Source: Bacteroidia bacterium (GTDB taxonomy: Bacteria; Bacteroidota; Bacteroidia; Bacteroidales; Azobacteroidaceae). Taken from it: a DNA stretch of 12,358 nucleotides. Made by a program: the position numbers and the translations under genes. The stretch lies in the NCBI GenBank assembly GCA_025996895.1, contig BNTW01000080.1, positions 1 through 12,358 on the forward strand, in the 5' to 3' direction. Below, piece after piece: positions 1-7,583 of the stretch; position 1 is the first letter of the stretch; each line of letters begins with the position of its first letter. The notes below the pieces were generated by a model, which did no database searches, was not told the origin of the DNA, and worked only from the letters and a program-made list of their open reading frames with translations.

Positions 1-2986
1 TCTGTGTTTCCGTCAAGCCTCCCCGGGTGGTTTTCTGGGTTGAAGGATTTCCGTAATCGTCATAACCGGAAGTTTCCGTTTTCGCAGATGTTTTGGTCAA
101 TTTATCCGTAACGGTTTGAGAATCCATGTAGGGAAAAATCCGTTTGCCGCTGAACACTTTATGGGTATTGCTATTAACGGTGGTGGAAAGAGCCGTTCCC
201 GAAGAGGTGGATACGTTTTGTTCCGTCACGTAGGGATAATAATACGTCGTATTGTATCCGTATTTTACAGTTGTCTTCCGGTCGAAAAACGAATTATTGG
301 CACTAACTTCATTAAATCCTAAAAAGCCTTTGCCCTGCAAATGTATTTTCGCCCCCTTGTAAGTATATTGAGTTGTGTTTTCTGAAGTTGTTCCGGCATT
401 GGAAGTTAGTTTTTTAACAGCATATAAAGGCACCTGAGTATCAAGTACCGGATATGCAGCGTTAGTTTGCTTGGTATAAACACTATTGTCGGTCAATGAC
501 GCATATTCAAGCGTAGTTCTGTTTTTCATACCGTCATTGACAGCAGTGATTTTTCCGCTTTGGTCGGTAAAATCAGGATTGGCATAAAGACGCCATTTGA
601 TCTCTTTCGTCGTATTGTTTTGTTGCACTTTTGAACAGTCAAAACCATAAAATATCAGTTCTGGTCTACCTTTGCCATTAAAATTGCCAACGGCAAAATA
701 TTTGCTTCGGGCATCGTCTTTGTCATATTCAACCGTTTGAATGAGGCTAAAATCATTCCCTATAGAATGAAGCCAATGAACGTAATGCCTATTAAATACT
801 CCCCAAGGGTGAGACCATATCTCATCTCTCTTATCATAAACAGCATCGTTAAGGATAATATCTGATTTTCCATCTCCATCAAAATCCAAAACAAAACACC
901 GGTTAAGATCCTTATCATCATTTTTATCTGTAAATTCTTCTTCTATAATATTCAAGTTGGAAATAACATTAGACTTTGTCTTGGTGAATGTCCCATCTCC
1001 ATTATTCATTACCAAATGCCAGTTGGCATTACAATGTTCATTGACTATGAAATCAGGCAACCCGTCACCATTGAAATCACCTAATTGTATCAAGCTATAG
1101 TCACTGTTAAAAAGCTCTCCTCTATACGGCAATACATCGGTAGGAAATAGATTATCATTACTTCCTCCTCTATTTAAGCATATATGATAACCACTTTTCG
1201 TTACAATGAAAATATCTTTCATTCCGTCACCATTAAAATCTTCTATAAATATTTTTTCCGGTTTATTGGAGGCATTTTTTAAATAAATCTGTACAGCATT
1301 GATAGTTCCATTATTAAAAAAAACAATTTCTCCAGGATATCCTACATTATCTTTTACTTTTTCAATATATATAATCTCTGTTTTCCCATCATTATTTACA
1401 TCTCCAACGGCATAAATTGGATTCTCACAGGATTTCAAATCTCGTCCAAAACGTGTTCCATTAAGATTATCCTTTGCTATTATAAATCCAATTTGACAGG
1501 GGCCTCCAATATTTTGAAAATATGAAAATAATATACTTTGCTTTCCATCTCCATCTAAATCTATTATTGAATTTCCTGTTGTGTAAGACTGAAAATTTTT
1601 GTCAATATTAATATCTGCGTCTAAATAATAAGGAGAAGATGTTGTATATGTGATACTTCCGTTTATATCTTTATTTGCAATATATGGCTGCATCATGGTG
1701 TAATACTCTGTATAATTTCCTGTTTTTTTTTCATATGGGAAAATACCAAAAAGATCCGTTATTCCGTCGCCATTGATATCTGCTGACATATAATATTGAT
1801 CTTCAAATTCTTTATATGTGGAGGAAGGTATAGATATTTCTGACGAAGCAATATCAGTGCTTGTCGGATAATTGCCCCATTCAAAAACTACCGGATTCAA
1901 ATATTCGCCTGCGCCGTTACTTACCGTTATTTTTTCCAAACGGCTGAAAATATCGTATTTGTATTTCAACTCATATTTTCGTAAAAGCGTTCCATTGCTC
2001 TTAATTTCTATTTTGGACAGTCTCTTTCCTACTTTTCCGTTTTTTAGGTAAAAATGGATTGGAATACTGTCAGTTCTCGATTCATACGAAAATTCAATGA
2101 TATTACTTCCATACGTTATTTTTTTGATATAGGAATATAAATCGAGGTGTTCATATTCATAGACAATCGTTTGCCCATTGGCGTTTTTTACCGAATCCAA
2201 CATCCACGCCTGTACGGAAGATGTAGTATAATTCAAACGTCCGCTATTACTTCCATATTTATACATTGTACCATCTTTGGCTTGTACCTCAAACCAGTCA
2301 ACACTACCACTTAATTGTGGTAATTGGGAGTTGTTTCTTTTAGCAGTAACTTCTATAAAAGTTTCAGTTTCAGTATGAAAAATCGAATTATTGCTTCCAT
2401 AAAGACCGGATATATGTACAAGACGATTACCGTCCAAAGCATAACTATCAGTGCTTATATTCCTAATTCCAGCTGCCGTACCGTCAGAATAGATGGTATT
2501 GGGAACGCGGGTAATTGCCGACAGTCCGGCAATATTAAATCCCCAGCCCGCAATCCCATTCCCTGCCTGGCTGTTATACACCAACGAAATATTGGATTGC
2601 ATGCCCTGTATGCCCGGAGGACACTCGACGGGAACAGTGTAGGTGGCTGCACCGCTGGGACTGACGTCTATCGCTCCGGACAGATTACCCACCATAGCAC
2701 CCAAACTTGCATCGGTCGTAATTGTTCCGTCGTCTTTTTGGTAAGTATTATCCGACGGTGGAAAGACCAGAAATTGGTCAATCTTTCCGGCAAAAGCATT
2801 GCCGGTCGTACTTTTATACGAAAAGCCGGGTTTCAGACGGATGGATTCCCGCGCAATATAGGTTTTGTTACCGCTTTCGGCCGACGACAGTTCAATCTTC
2901 TCCGCCGGTGACTGTCCGAAAGCAGACGGCAAACAACTCATTAAACCGAGCCATCCGAGCAGGATTGTGCAATATTTCGTTTTCAT
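1..2986 (-). CDS. SpvB/TcaC-type RHS protein with FG-GAP propeller (3' end beyond the left edge)
   Basis: The frame is open from ATG at 2986 to the left edge (995 codons, no stop), so the C-terminus is missing. Residues 1-24 form a signal peptide ending SAFG before QS; an LMSC stretch at 15-18 could instead be a weak lipobox. Residues 112-160 match the SpvB/TcaC N-terminal signature (GAATYTVPVECPPG, YNSQAGNGIAGWGF, GLSAITR). Seven DxNGDG-like calcium loops begin at residues 403, 476, 529, 583, 637, 701 and 768 (the last degenerate, NFNGKG), at 53-73 residue spacing, which fits a seven-bladed FG-GAP/VCBS propeller. Residues from about 810 on, including GKGFLGF at 885-891, resemble the TcdB middle region that precedes RHS/YD repeats. 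In TC toxins and related RHS proteins this architecture builds a shell around a variable C-terminal domain. I infer a secreted or surface RHS protein; whether it is toxic depends on the unseen end. Last gene of a tight three-gene operon. The propeller region is much more AT-rich than both flanks. Confidence 0.9.
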   Translation of the reverse strand, partial: MKTKYCTILLGWLGLMSCLPSAFGQSPAEKIELSSAESGNKTYIARESIRLKPGFSYKSTTGNAFAGKIDQFLVFPPSDNTYQKDDGTITTDASLGAMVGNLSGAIDVSPSGAATYTVPVECPPGIQGMQSNISLVYNSQAGNGIAGWGFNIAGLSAITRVPNTIYSDGTAAGIRNISTDSYALDGNRLVHISGLYGSNNSIFHTETETFIEVTAKRNNSQLPQLSGSVDWFEVQAKDGTMYKYGSNSGRLNYTTSSVQAWMLDSVKNANGQTIVYEYEHLDLYSYIKKITYGSNIIEFSYESRTDSIPIHFYLKNGKVGKRLSKIEIKSNGTLLRKYELKYKYDIFSRLEKITVSNGAGEYLNPVVFEWGNYPTSTDIASSEISIPSSTYKEFEDQYYMSADINGDGITDLFGIFPYEKKTGNYTEYYTMMQPYIANKDINGSITYTTSSPYYLDADINIDKNFQSYTTGNSIIDLDGDGKQSILFSYFQNIGGPCQIGFIIAKDNLNGTRFGRDLKSCENPIYAVGDVNNDGKTEIIYIEKVKDNVGYPGEIVFFNNGTINAVQIYLKNASNKPEKIFIEDFNGDGMKDIFIVTKSGYHICLNRGGSNDNLFPTDVLPYRGELFNSDYSLIQLGDFNGDGLPDFIVNEHCNANWHLVMNNGDGTFTKTKSNVISNLNIIEEEFTDKNDDKDLNRCFVLDFDGDGKSDIILNDAVYDKRDEIWSHPWGVFNRHYVHWLHSIGNDFSLIQTVEYDKDDARSKYFAVGNFNGKGRPELIFYGFDCSKVQQNNTTKEIKWRLYANPDFTDQSGKITAVNDGMKNRTTLEYASLTDNSVYTKQTNAAYPVLDTQVPLYAVKKLTSNAGTTSENTTQYTYKGAKIHLQGKGFLGFNEVSANNSFFDRKTTVKYGYNTTYYYPYVTEQNVSTSSGTALSTTVNSNTHKVFSGKRIFPYMDSQTVTDKLTKTSAKTETSGYDDYGNPSTQKTTRGGLTETQ

Positions 2987-2990
2987 AACA

Positions 2991-3422
2991 TTATTTCTTA
3001 ATGATTTTCCATTCGGTATGATCTTCGCCGGCTGTAATCCGCAAAATATACATGCCCGCCGGTTGGGAAGTGATATCAATTTCCGTAGAATAAGACACGT
3101 TCCGTTCCCGAACAAGCAGGTTGCCGGAAAGCGTGTATAAAGCAACATCGGCCGTCTCGTCCTTCTCCAGATGCTGTATTTCAATCGTAATGCGCCCCTC
3201 GGTCGGATTGGGATAAATATGAACTTCGATATGCGAAAGCATTTCGGAATAAAATGGTTCCTCTTCCTGAGGGTCAGCACTCGACGGATTGATTACAATC
3301 GTCCGGCTGATACGGTTGCCGGCTGCGTCGTATCCGAACGACACTTTATTTTGTGCCGGCGAAGAAAAAGCGTTGCATAGCAGGAACAGTCCTGCAAGGA
3401 AAAAGAGAAAAGGTGTTTTCAT
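2991..3422 (-). CDS. small secreted protein: one YD motif plus T9SS type A sorting domain
   Basis: This gene encodes 143 aa. Residues 1-23 are a signal peptide with likely cleavage at SPA before QNK. Just after it, residues 29-42 (FGYDAAGNRISRTI) form a single RHS/YD-type repeat. An acidic linker (PQEEEP, 51-56) leads to a type A T9SS C-terminal sorting domain at about 63-143, with IYPNPTEG (69-76), LYTLSGNLL (95-103), DITSQPAGMYILRI (116-129) and a basic end, WKIIKK. T9SS cargo is exported by Sec, crosses the outer membrane through the T9SS and is usually cut and anchored to A-LPS or released. Almost nothing but the YD motif would remain after sorting-domain removal. It starts 3 bases after the fibre gene's stop and ends 4 bases before the SpvB-type gene, so translation is probably coupled. 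Its role is unknown; it may be an accessory or remnant of the adjacent RHS protein. Confidence 0.9.
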   Translation of the reverse strand: MKTPFLFFLAGLFLLCNAFSSPAQNKVSFGYDAAGNRISRTIVINPSSADPQEEEPFYSEMLSHIEVHIYPNPTEGRITIEIQHLEKDETADVALYTLSGNLLVRERNVSYSTEIDITSQPAGMYILRITAGEDHTEWKIIKK

Positions 3423-3425
3423 GGC

Positions 3426-4364
3426 TTATTTATTTTCCAATTGTTCAATTTTCGTTCGCAATTCCTGTATCGTATTCTCCTGCCGAATCAGGTAAAGTGT
3501 CAGTTCCTCCACTTTCTGCAACAGTTTGGCCTGCATCTCGCCGATACTCACGCCGTTTTCGGCCACTTCGGCAGCCGAAGGAATGCCGGGCAAATGCTTG
3601 TTAGCCTCAATATGTTCAGAAACCGTCTGCAAACCCGGCAATGAATAGTTTGAATCAAATACGTAATCCGGCCAGCCGCTCACTTCTATCTTCACTTCTT
3701 TGGCGCGAATCGTTCCATATACGTCCAGCAAGTTCTGCGGATTGGAAGTGCCGATACCGACATATCCGTTTGATTTAAGGATGGTTAGCCGGTTGGGAGT
3801 TGACGCCGTCCGGAGATACAAGTTCCCCGTATCCGACCGCAATACGCCGTCACCCAAGATCACCGGCTTGTTAAACCAATGATAGGTCCTGTCGGTTACA
3901 TAATGCGCACAATTCGTATTACGGGGACCGATTTCCAAATAGCCATTATCATTTTGTATTTTTACCGATCCGCCCAACGCATTTCCTTTGATACTACCAT
4001 TGAAAGTCTGGATACCGGTGAAGGTATTACTGCCGCGTGTAGCAATTTCATACCAGGCAGTATTTTTATTAGTTAAGGTCGTTGAGGCTATTTTCCGAAA
4101 ATACATCCGGTCGTTTTCTGCATAGCTGGAAGCTATTTGAAACTGATAATTATTATTCAGGTTGTGATTTCGCATCACCATCAAATAACGATAACTTCCC
4201 GCATCGGTCGGATATCCTTCTTGTAATTGATCTGTTTGATATATCCCAGAGAGTAAGGGAACATTAAAATTGTCAATGATTGCAGTTAAACCATTCCCTA
4301 TTTGTTGGGCTTTTACTTGAAATACGGCACTTAACAGCAATGCCAAGAAGAAAACTTTTTTCAT
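3426..4364 (-). CDS. secreted fibre-like protein with pyocin-knob-like domain and C-terminal coiled coil
   Basis: This gene encodes 312 aa. Residues 1-19 are a signal peptide (KKVFFLALLLSAVFQVKA, cut before QQ). Residues about 28-112 look like a pyocin/tail-fibre knob domain: SGIYQTD, then a Tyr-rich YRYLMVMRNHN and YFRKIA, and a closing NTAWYEIATRG. Residues 113-200 have the repetitive beta pattern of phage fibre shafts. YVGIGTSNPQNLLDVYGTIR (201-220) and HLPGIPSAAEV (257-267) belong to a C-terminal module common in Bacteroidota fibre-like proteins, and 273-312 is a heptad-rich coiled coil that could trimerise. Knob domains bind surface glycans or other receptors, so an adhesion or recognition role is plausible. 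This is the first gene of the operon. The signal peptide and the absence of phage genes argue against a prophage tail fibre. I see no sorting domain, so how it stays at the cell surface is unclear. Confidence 0.85.
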   Translation of the reverse strand: MKKVFFLALLLSAVFQVKAQQIGNGLTAIIDNFNVPLLSGIYQTDQLQEGYPTDAGSYRYLMVMRNHNLNNNYQFQIASSYAENDRMYFRKIASTTLTNKNTAWYEIATRGSNTFTGIQTFNGSIKGNALGGSVKIQNDNGYLEIGPRNTNCAHYVTDRTYHWFNKPVILGDGVLRSDTGNLYLRTASTPNRLTILKSNGYVGIGTSNPQNLLDVYGTIRAKEVKIEVSGWPDYVFDSNYSLPGLQTVSEHIEANKHLPGIPSAAEVAENGVSIGEMQAKLLQKVEELTLYLIRQENTIQELRTKIEQLENK

Positions 4365-4472
4365 ACGATATTACATTTTATAATTACAATTTGCGTTCTA
4401 AAAATTGAATAAATTTATAGCGATAAAGTTTGGAAGAATAATCGGAATAGGTACAGAAAAAAGTGGGCAAAT

Positions 4473-4506
4473 CTTGTCCGGTTTTCGGGACAAAATAGTA
4501 CTTTTG
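4473..4506 (+). promoter_or_regulatory. Bacteroidota-type promoter of the XRE gene
   Basis: TACTTTTG at 4499-4506 matches the Bacteroidota -7 consensus TAnnTTTG exactly. The best upstream element is CTTG at 4473-4476, a 3-of-4 match to the -33 TTTG, with a 22-base spacer that is a little long. Transcription would begin near 4511-4514, leaving a leader of about 22-25 bases before ATG at 4536. Confidence 0.5.
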
Positions 4507-4514
4507 TCGGACAA
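4474..4514. promoter_or_regulatory. pair of TTGTCC inverted repeats, probable operator of the XRE regulator
   Basis: TTGTCC (4474-4479) and GGACAA (4488-4493) form 6-bp arms with an 8-base spacer. A second near-perfect palindrome, TTGTCGGACAA, lies at 4504-4514. The half-site therefore occurs four times in 41 bases. The last palindrome overlaps the -7 box and the expected transcription start of the regulator gene, the usual place for an autoregulatory XRE operator. The same DNA is upstream of the divergent fibre/RHS operon and could control both. The repeats are seen directly; binding is inferred. Confidence 0.6.
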
Positions 4515-4535
4515 CTAATTAAAAAAACGGTTTTT

Positions 4536-4865
4536 ATGAACATTGGTGATAATCTTCGGGTATTGAGAAATAAAAATAATCTTTCGCAGCAGGAAATAGC
4601 TGATTATCTTGGCATTGACCGCAAAACATACGTTAGCTGGGAATCGGGCATGGTAGATATTAAAAGTTCATATCTTCCCAAGCTGGCTGAATTTCTGCAT
4701 GTGGAAATCACCGATTTGTTTCGGGAAAAACCGTCTGAAATAATTATCAATCAACACAATACCGATAATAAAGACCATTCTGTAAATGGTATAGTTCTCT
4801 TATTGACCGATAAAGAGGCGGTCAATCGTTTGGTCGAAGTAGTGAGGGAACGGTTTGAGAAATAG
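4536..4865 (+). CDS. XRE-family helix-turn-helix transcriptional regulator
   Basis: This gene encodes 109 aa. Residues 3-62 are a Cro/C1-type HTH domain: helix 1 IGDNLRVLRNKNNL, helices 2-3 SQQEIADYLGIDRKTYVSWE (16-35) with the usual Q/E/A/G and SxWE positions, then LPKLAEFLHVEITDLF. Residues 66-109 form a short polar linker and an amphipathic helix (DKEAVNRLVEVVRERFEK) likely used for dimerisation. Proteins this short with only a DNA-binding domain are typically repressors. It is divergent from the fibre/RHS operon across 171 bp that contain matching inverted repeats, so it probably controls itself and that operon. It ends 8 bp from the convergent clpC stop. No protease, kinase or toxin domain is attached, so the inducing signal cannot be read from the sequence. 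The start at 4536 fits both the family length and the promoter upstream. Confidence 0.92.
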   Translation: MNIGDNLRVLRNKNNLSQQEIADYLGIDRKTYVSWESGMVDIKSSYLPKLAEFLHVEITDLFREKPSEIIINQHNTDNKDHSVNGIVLLLTDKEAVNRLVEVVRERFEK

Positions 4866-4873
4866 GCCGATTT

Positions 4874-7420
4874 CTATACTACATCGTATTCTGCCGGCTC
4901 GTGTCGTCGCGCTACTTGCGTGGTGATTTTCTGATTTTCCTCATCTAAGTCCATGGTGATACTATCGCCTTCCTGCACATCCGATTTGATAATCATTTCC
5001 GCGAGTTCGTCCTCCAAATATTTTTGGATAGCGCGTTTTAGCGGTCTTGCACCGAATTGCACGTCGTAGCCTTTCGAGGCGACAAATTCTTTGGCTTTAT
5101 CGGTAATCTGCAATTGGTAGCCCAAGTTTTCAATCCGCTTGTAAAAATCTTTCAATTCGATGTCGATAATTTGATGAATGGATTCTTTGTTCAACGCATC
5201 AAACATAATGACGTCGTCGATACGGTTGATAAATTCCGGCGCGAATGCTCGATTGAGAGCCTTTTGTATCACTCCACGCGAAAATTCTTTGTCTTCAGCC
5301 AGATTGGTTGTGCTGGAGGCAAAGCCGATGCCGCGACCGAAATCCTTCAGCTGGCGCGTTCCCACGTTGGAAGTCATAATTAAAATGGTGTTTTTGAAAT
5401 CAATCCGGCGTCCCAAACTGTCCGTCAAACGGCCTTCATCCATCACTTGCAACAGGAGGTTGAATACGTCCGGGTGCGCTTTTTCGATTTCGTCGAGCAA
5501 CACGACAGAGTAGGGTTTCCGGCGCACTTTTTCGGTCAGTTGTCCGCCTTCTTCGTAGCCCACGTATCCCGGAGGAGCACCAACCAAGCGCGAAACCGAA
5601 ATTTTTTCCAAGTATTCCGACATGTCGATACGAATTAACGTATCGGCCGAATCAAACAAATATTCCGCTAATTTTTTTGCCAGATGCGTTTTACCGACAC
5701 CGGTAGGCCCTAAAAACATGAACGTTCCTATCGGTTTGTTCGGGTCTTTCAGCCCGATACGATTGCGCTGAATGGCTTTCACTATTTTTTGAACGGCTTC
5801 GTCCTGTCCGATAATATTGGATTTGAGCACCGTTTCCATTTCTTTCAGCCGTTGATTTTCCGCTTTTGCAATTCGCTGTACCGGAACACCCGACATCATG
5901 GCTACCACTTCGGCCACGCTGTCGCCATCAACCACTTGCCGGTTTTCCTGCAATTCTTCTTTCCATTTGGCTTGTGTGGCTTCCAATTTCAGCAACAGTT
6001 GCCGTTCTTCGTCGCGTTGAGAAGCCGCCATTTCAAAGTTTTGCGTTTGAACAGCCTGCAATTTTATCTGCCGGATTTCTTCGATTTGCCTTTCCAATTC
6101 CTCGATGGCTTCCGGCACAACGACATTGGAAATATGCGTGCGTGATCCGGCTTCGTCTAACGCATCAATGGCTTTGTCGGGAAAATTGCGGTCGCTGATG
6201 TACCGGTCTGTCAATTTGACACACATTTCCAAAGCTTCGTCCGTATAACTGACGTTGTGGTGGTCTTCGTATTTGGGTTTGATATTTTTCAAAATTTGAC
6301 GGGTTTCTTCGGCCGTAGTCGGGTCGACGATTATTTTTTGGAAACGGCGTTCCAACGCACCGTCTTTCTCAATGCTTTTGCGGTATTCGTCCAGTGTGGT
6401 CGCACCGATACATTGAATTTCGCCTCGCGCCAAAGCCGGTTTGAGCATGTTGGCTGCGTCCATTGAGCCTGAAGCACCGCCCGCGCCTACAATCGTGTGG
6501 ATTTCGTCGATAAACAAAATCACATTCGGATTTTTCTGTAACTCGCTCAAAATCCCTTTGATACGTTCTTCAAACTGTCCGCGATATTTGGTTCCCGCTA
6601 CGACCGAAGCCATATCAAGATTGACCACTCGTTTGTCAAACAAAATTCGGGGAACTTTCCGTTGAGCAATACGCAGAGCCAACCCTTCCACTATGGCGGA
6701 TTTACCTACACCCGGCTCGCCAATCAGCACCGGATTATTCTTTTTCCTCCGGCTCAAAATTTGCGCCAACCGTTCAATTTCTTTTTCGCGTCCAATAACC
6801 GGGTCAAGACGGTCTTCTTCCGCTGCGCGCGTCAAATCCGTCCCGAAACTGTCTATCATAGGTGTATCCGTAGCTTTCGACGTCTGTGTTTTTATCGGCT
6901 CGCGTTTTTTCGCATTCGAAAATTGGTCGTAATCCTCTTCTTCGTCCTCGTCGAAATCCGCGCCCGCATGCACTTTTTTTGTTCCGCCGGTAGTTTCCAA
7001 AATGGTATTATATACTTTTTGATAATCTACGTTATATTCACTCAAAATACGATAAGCCAACGAATCTCGATTTTTCAGGATAGCCAGCAACACATGTTCG
7101 GTGTCGGCTTCCTTACTGTTCAAACTGATTGATTCCAAAAGACTTAACCGCAACAGATTTTCCACGCTTTTGTCGATAATCAATTGATTATCGGAAATAT
7201 AATTGCCTTCCCGGTACATTTCTTTGTCTAATGCCGATTTCAACCCTTTGGAATCTACACCCAAAAGGTGAATAATAGCGGAGGCGGAACTTTTCGGATT
7301 TCTCAACATACCCAGCAAAATATGTTCGACACTCACATTGTCGTTGTGCAGTCTGCCGGCTTCTTCCCTGCTGAACATCAAAATTTCCTTTACTCCGTTT
7401 GAAAAATTGTTTCTTGCCAT
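4874..7420 (-). CDS. clpC: ClpC-type AAA+ ATP-dependent unfoldase (Clp protease ATPase subunit)
   Basis: This gene encodes 848 aa, the normal length for Bacteroidota ClpC. Two Clp N-domain repeats span about 5-145, followed by an acidic linker ([10 protein letters not shown]). The first AAA+ module has Walker A GEPGVGKS (234-241), Walker B ILFIDE (301-306) and arginine finger ERRF (357-360). A UVR-like middle domain lies at about 440-490. The second module has Walker A GPTGVGKT (571-578), pore loop GYVG (618-621), Walker B VVLLDE (639-644), ClpP-docking tripeptide IGF (698-700) and sensor 2 GARPLKR (790-796). All catalytic residues are intact. It unfolds cytoplasmic substrates and feeds them to ClpP in stress response and quality control; the ClpC middle domain usually binds an adaptor. 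The 3' end faces the XRE gene at 8 bp with no terminator between. It has its own promoter upstream, so it is a housekeeping gene independent of its neighbours. Confidence 0.98.
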   Translation of the reverse strand: MARNNFSNGVKEILMFSREEAGRLHNDNVSVEHILLGMLRNPKSSASAIIHLLGVDSKGLKSALDKEMYREGNYISDNQLIIDKSVENLLRLSLLESISLNSKEADTEHVLLAILKNRDSLAYRILSEYNVDYQKVYNTILETTGGTKKVHAGADFDEDEEEDYDQFSNAKKREPIKTQTSKATDTPMIDSFGTDLTRAAEEDRLDPVIGREKEIERLAQILSRRKKNNPVLIGEPGVGKSAIVEGLALRIAQRKVPRILFDKRVVNLDMASVVAGTKYRGQFEERIKGILSELQKNPNVILFIDEIHTIVGAGGASGSMDAANMLKPALARGEIQCIGATTLDEYRKSIEKDGALERRFQKIIVDPTTAEETRQILKNIKPKYEDHHNVSYTDEALEMCVKLTDRYISDRNFPDKAIDALDEAGSRTHISNVVVPEAIEELERQIEEIRQIKLQAVQTQNFEMAASQRDEERQLLLKLEATQAKWKEELQENRQVVDGDSVAEVVAMMSGVPVQRIAKAENQRLKEMETVLKSNIIGQDEAVQKIVKAIQRNRIGLKDPNKPIGTFMFLGPTGVGKTHLAKKLAEYLFDSADTLIRIDMSEYLEKISVSRLVGAPPGYVGYEEGGQLTEKVRRKPYSVVLLDEIEKAHPDVFNLLLQVMDEGRLTDSLGRRIDFKNTILIMTSNVGTRQLKDFGRGIGFASSTTNLAEDKEFSRGVIQKALNRAFAPEFINRIDDVIMFDALNKESIHQIIDIELKDFYKRIENLGYQLQITDKAKEFVASKGYDVQFGARPLKRAIQKYLEDELAEMIIKSDVQEGDSITMDLDEENQKITTQVARRHEPAEYDVV

Positions 7421-7474
7421 ATTAAATAACTCCTTTTTCGGTTTCTTTTGTCATACTCAAATAATATGCCATCA

Positions 7475-7505
7475 CAAAAGTAGTACAAAATGACAGAAAA
7501 AGAAA
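7475..7505 (-). promoter_or_regulatory. probable clpC promoter
   Basis: On the minus strand, TACTTTTG (7482-7475) matches the TAnnTTTG -7 consensus exactly. TTTC (7505-7502), one base off the -33 TTTG, lies 19 bases upstream of it. Transcription would start near 7468, giving a leader of roughly 45-50 bases before the clpC ATG at 7420. No CIRCE element or other heat-shock operator is visible. Confidence 0.5.
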
Positions 7506-7583
7506 CAGATATTTATCGTCTTTGTCATTCATTCGTAATATGGCCGCTGTTTCTTTGCAGCAGAATTAATAGGGCATGAATTT

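Noticed and set aside
2324..2911. 195-codon plus-strand open frame opposite the SpvB domain
   Set aside because: The minus strand here encodes the SpvB signature in a frame open for 995 codons, so this is an antisense shadow.
3426..4364. Prophage or tailocin tail fibre
   Set aside because: The protein has a Sec signal peptide and there are no phage assembly, lysis or integrase genes nearby.
7447..7528. TTTGTCAT twice (7447-7454 and 7521-7528), with ATGACA between them, as a possible operator between clpC and the receptor gene
   Set aside because: The copies are short, unevenly spaced and lie in low-complexity A/T-rich sequence; chance is a sufficient explanation.
7550..7557. TTTCTTTG as the -7 box of the receptor gene
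   Set aside because: It lacks the TA start of the consensus and the nearest TTTG (7521-7524) is 25 bases upstream, too far for a usual -33 element.
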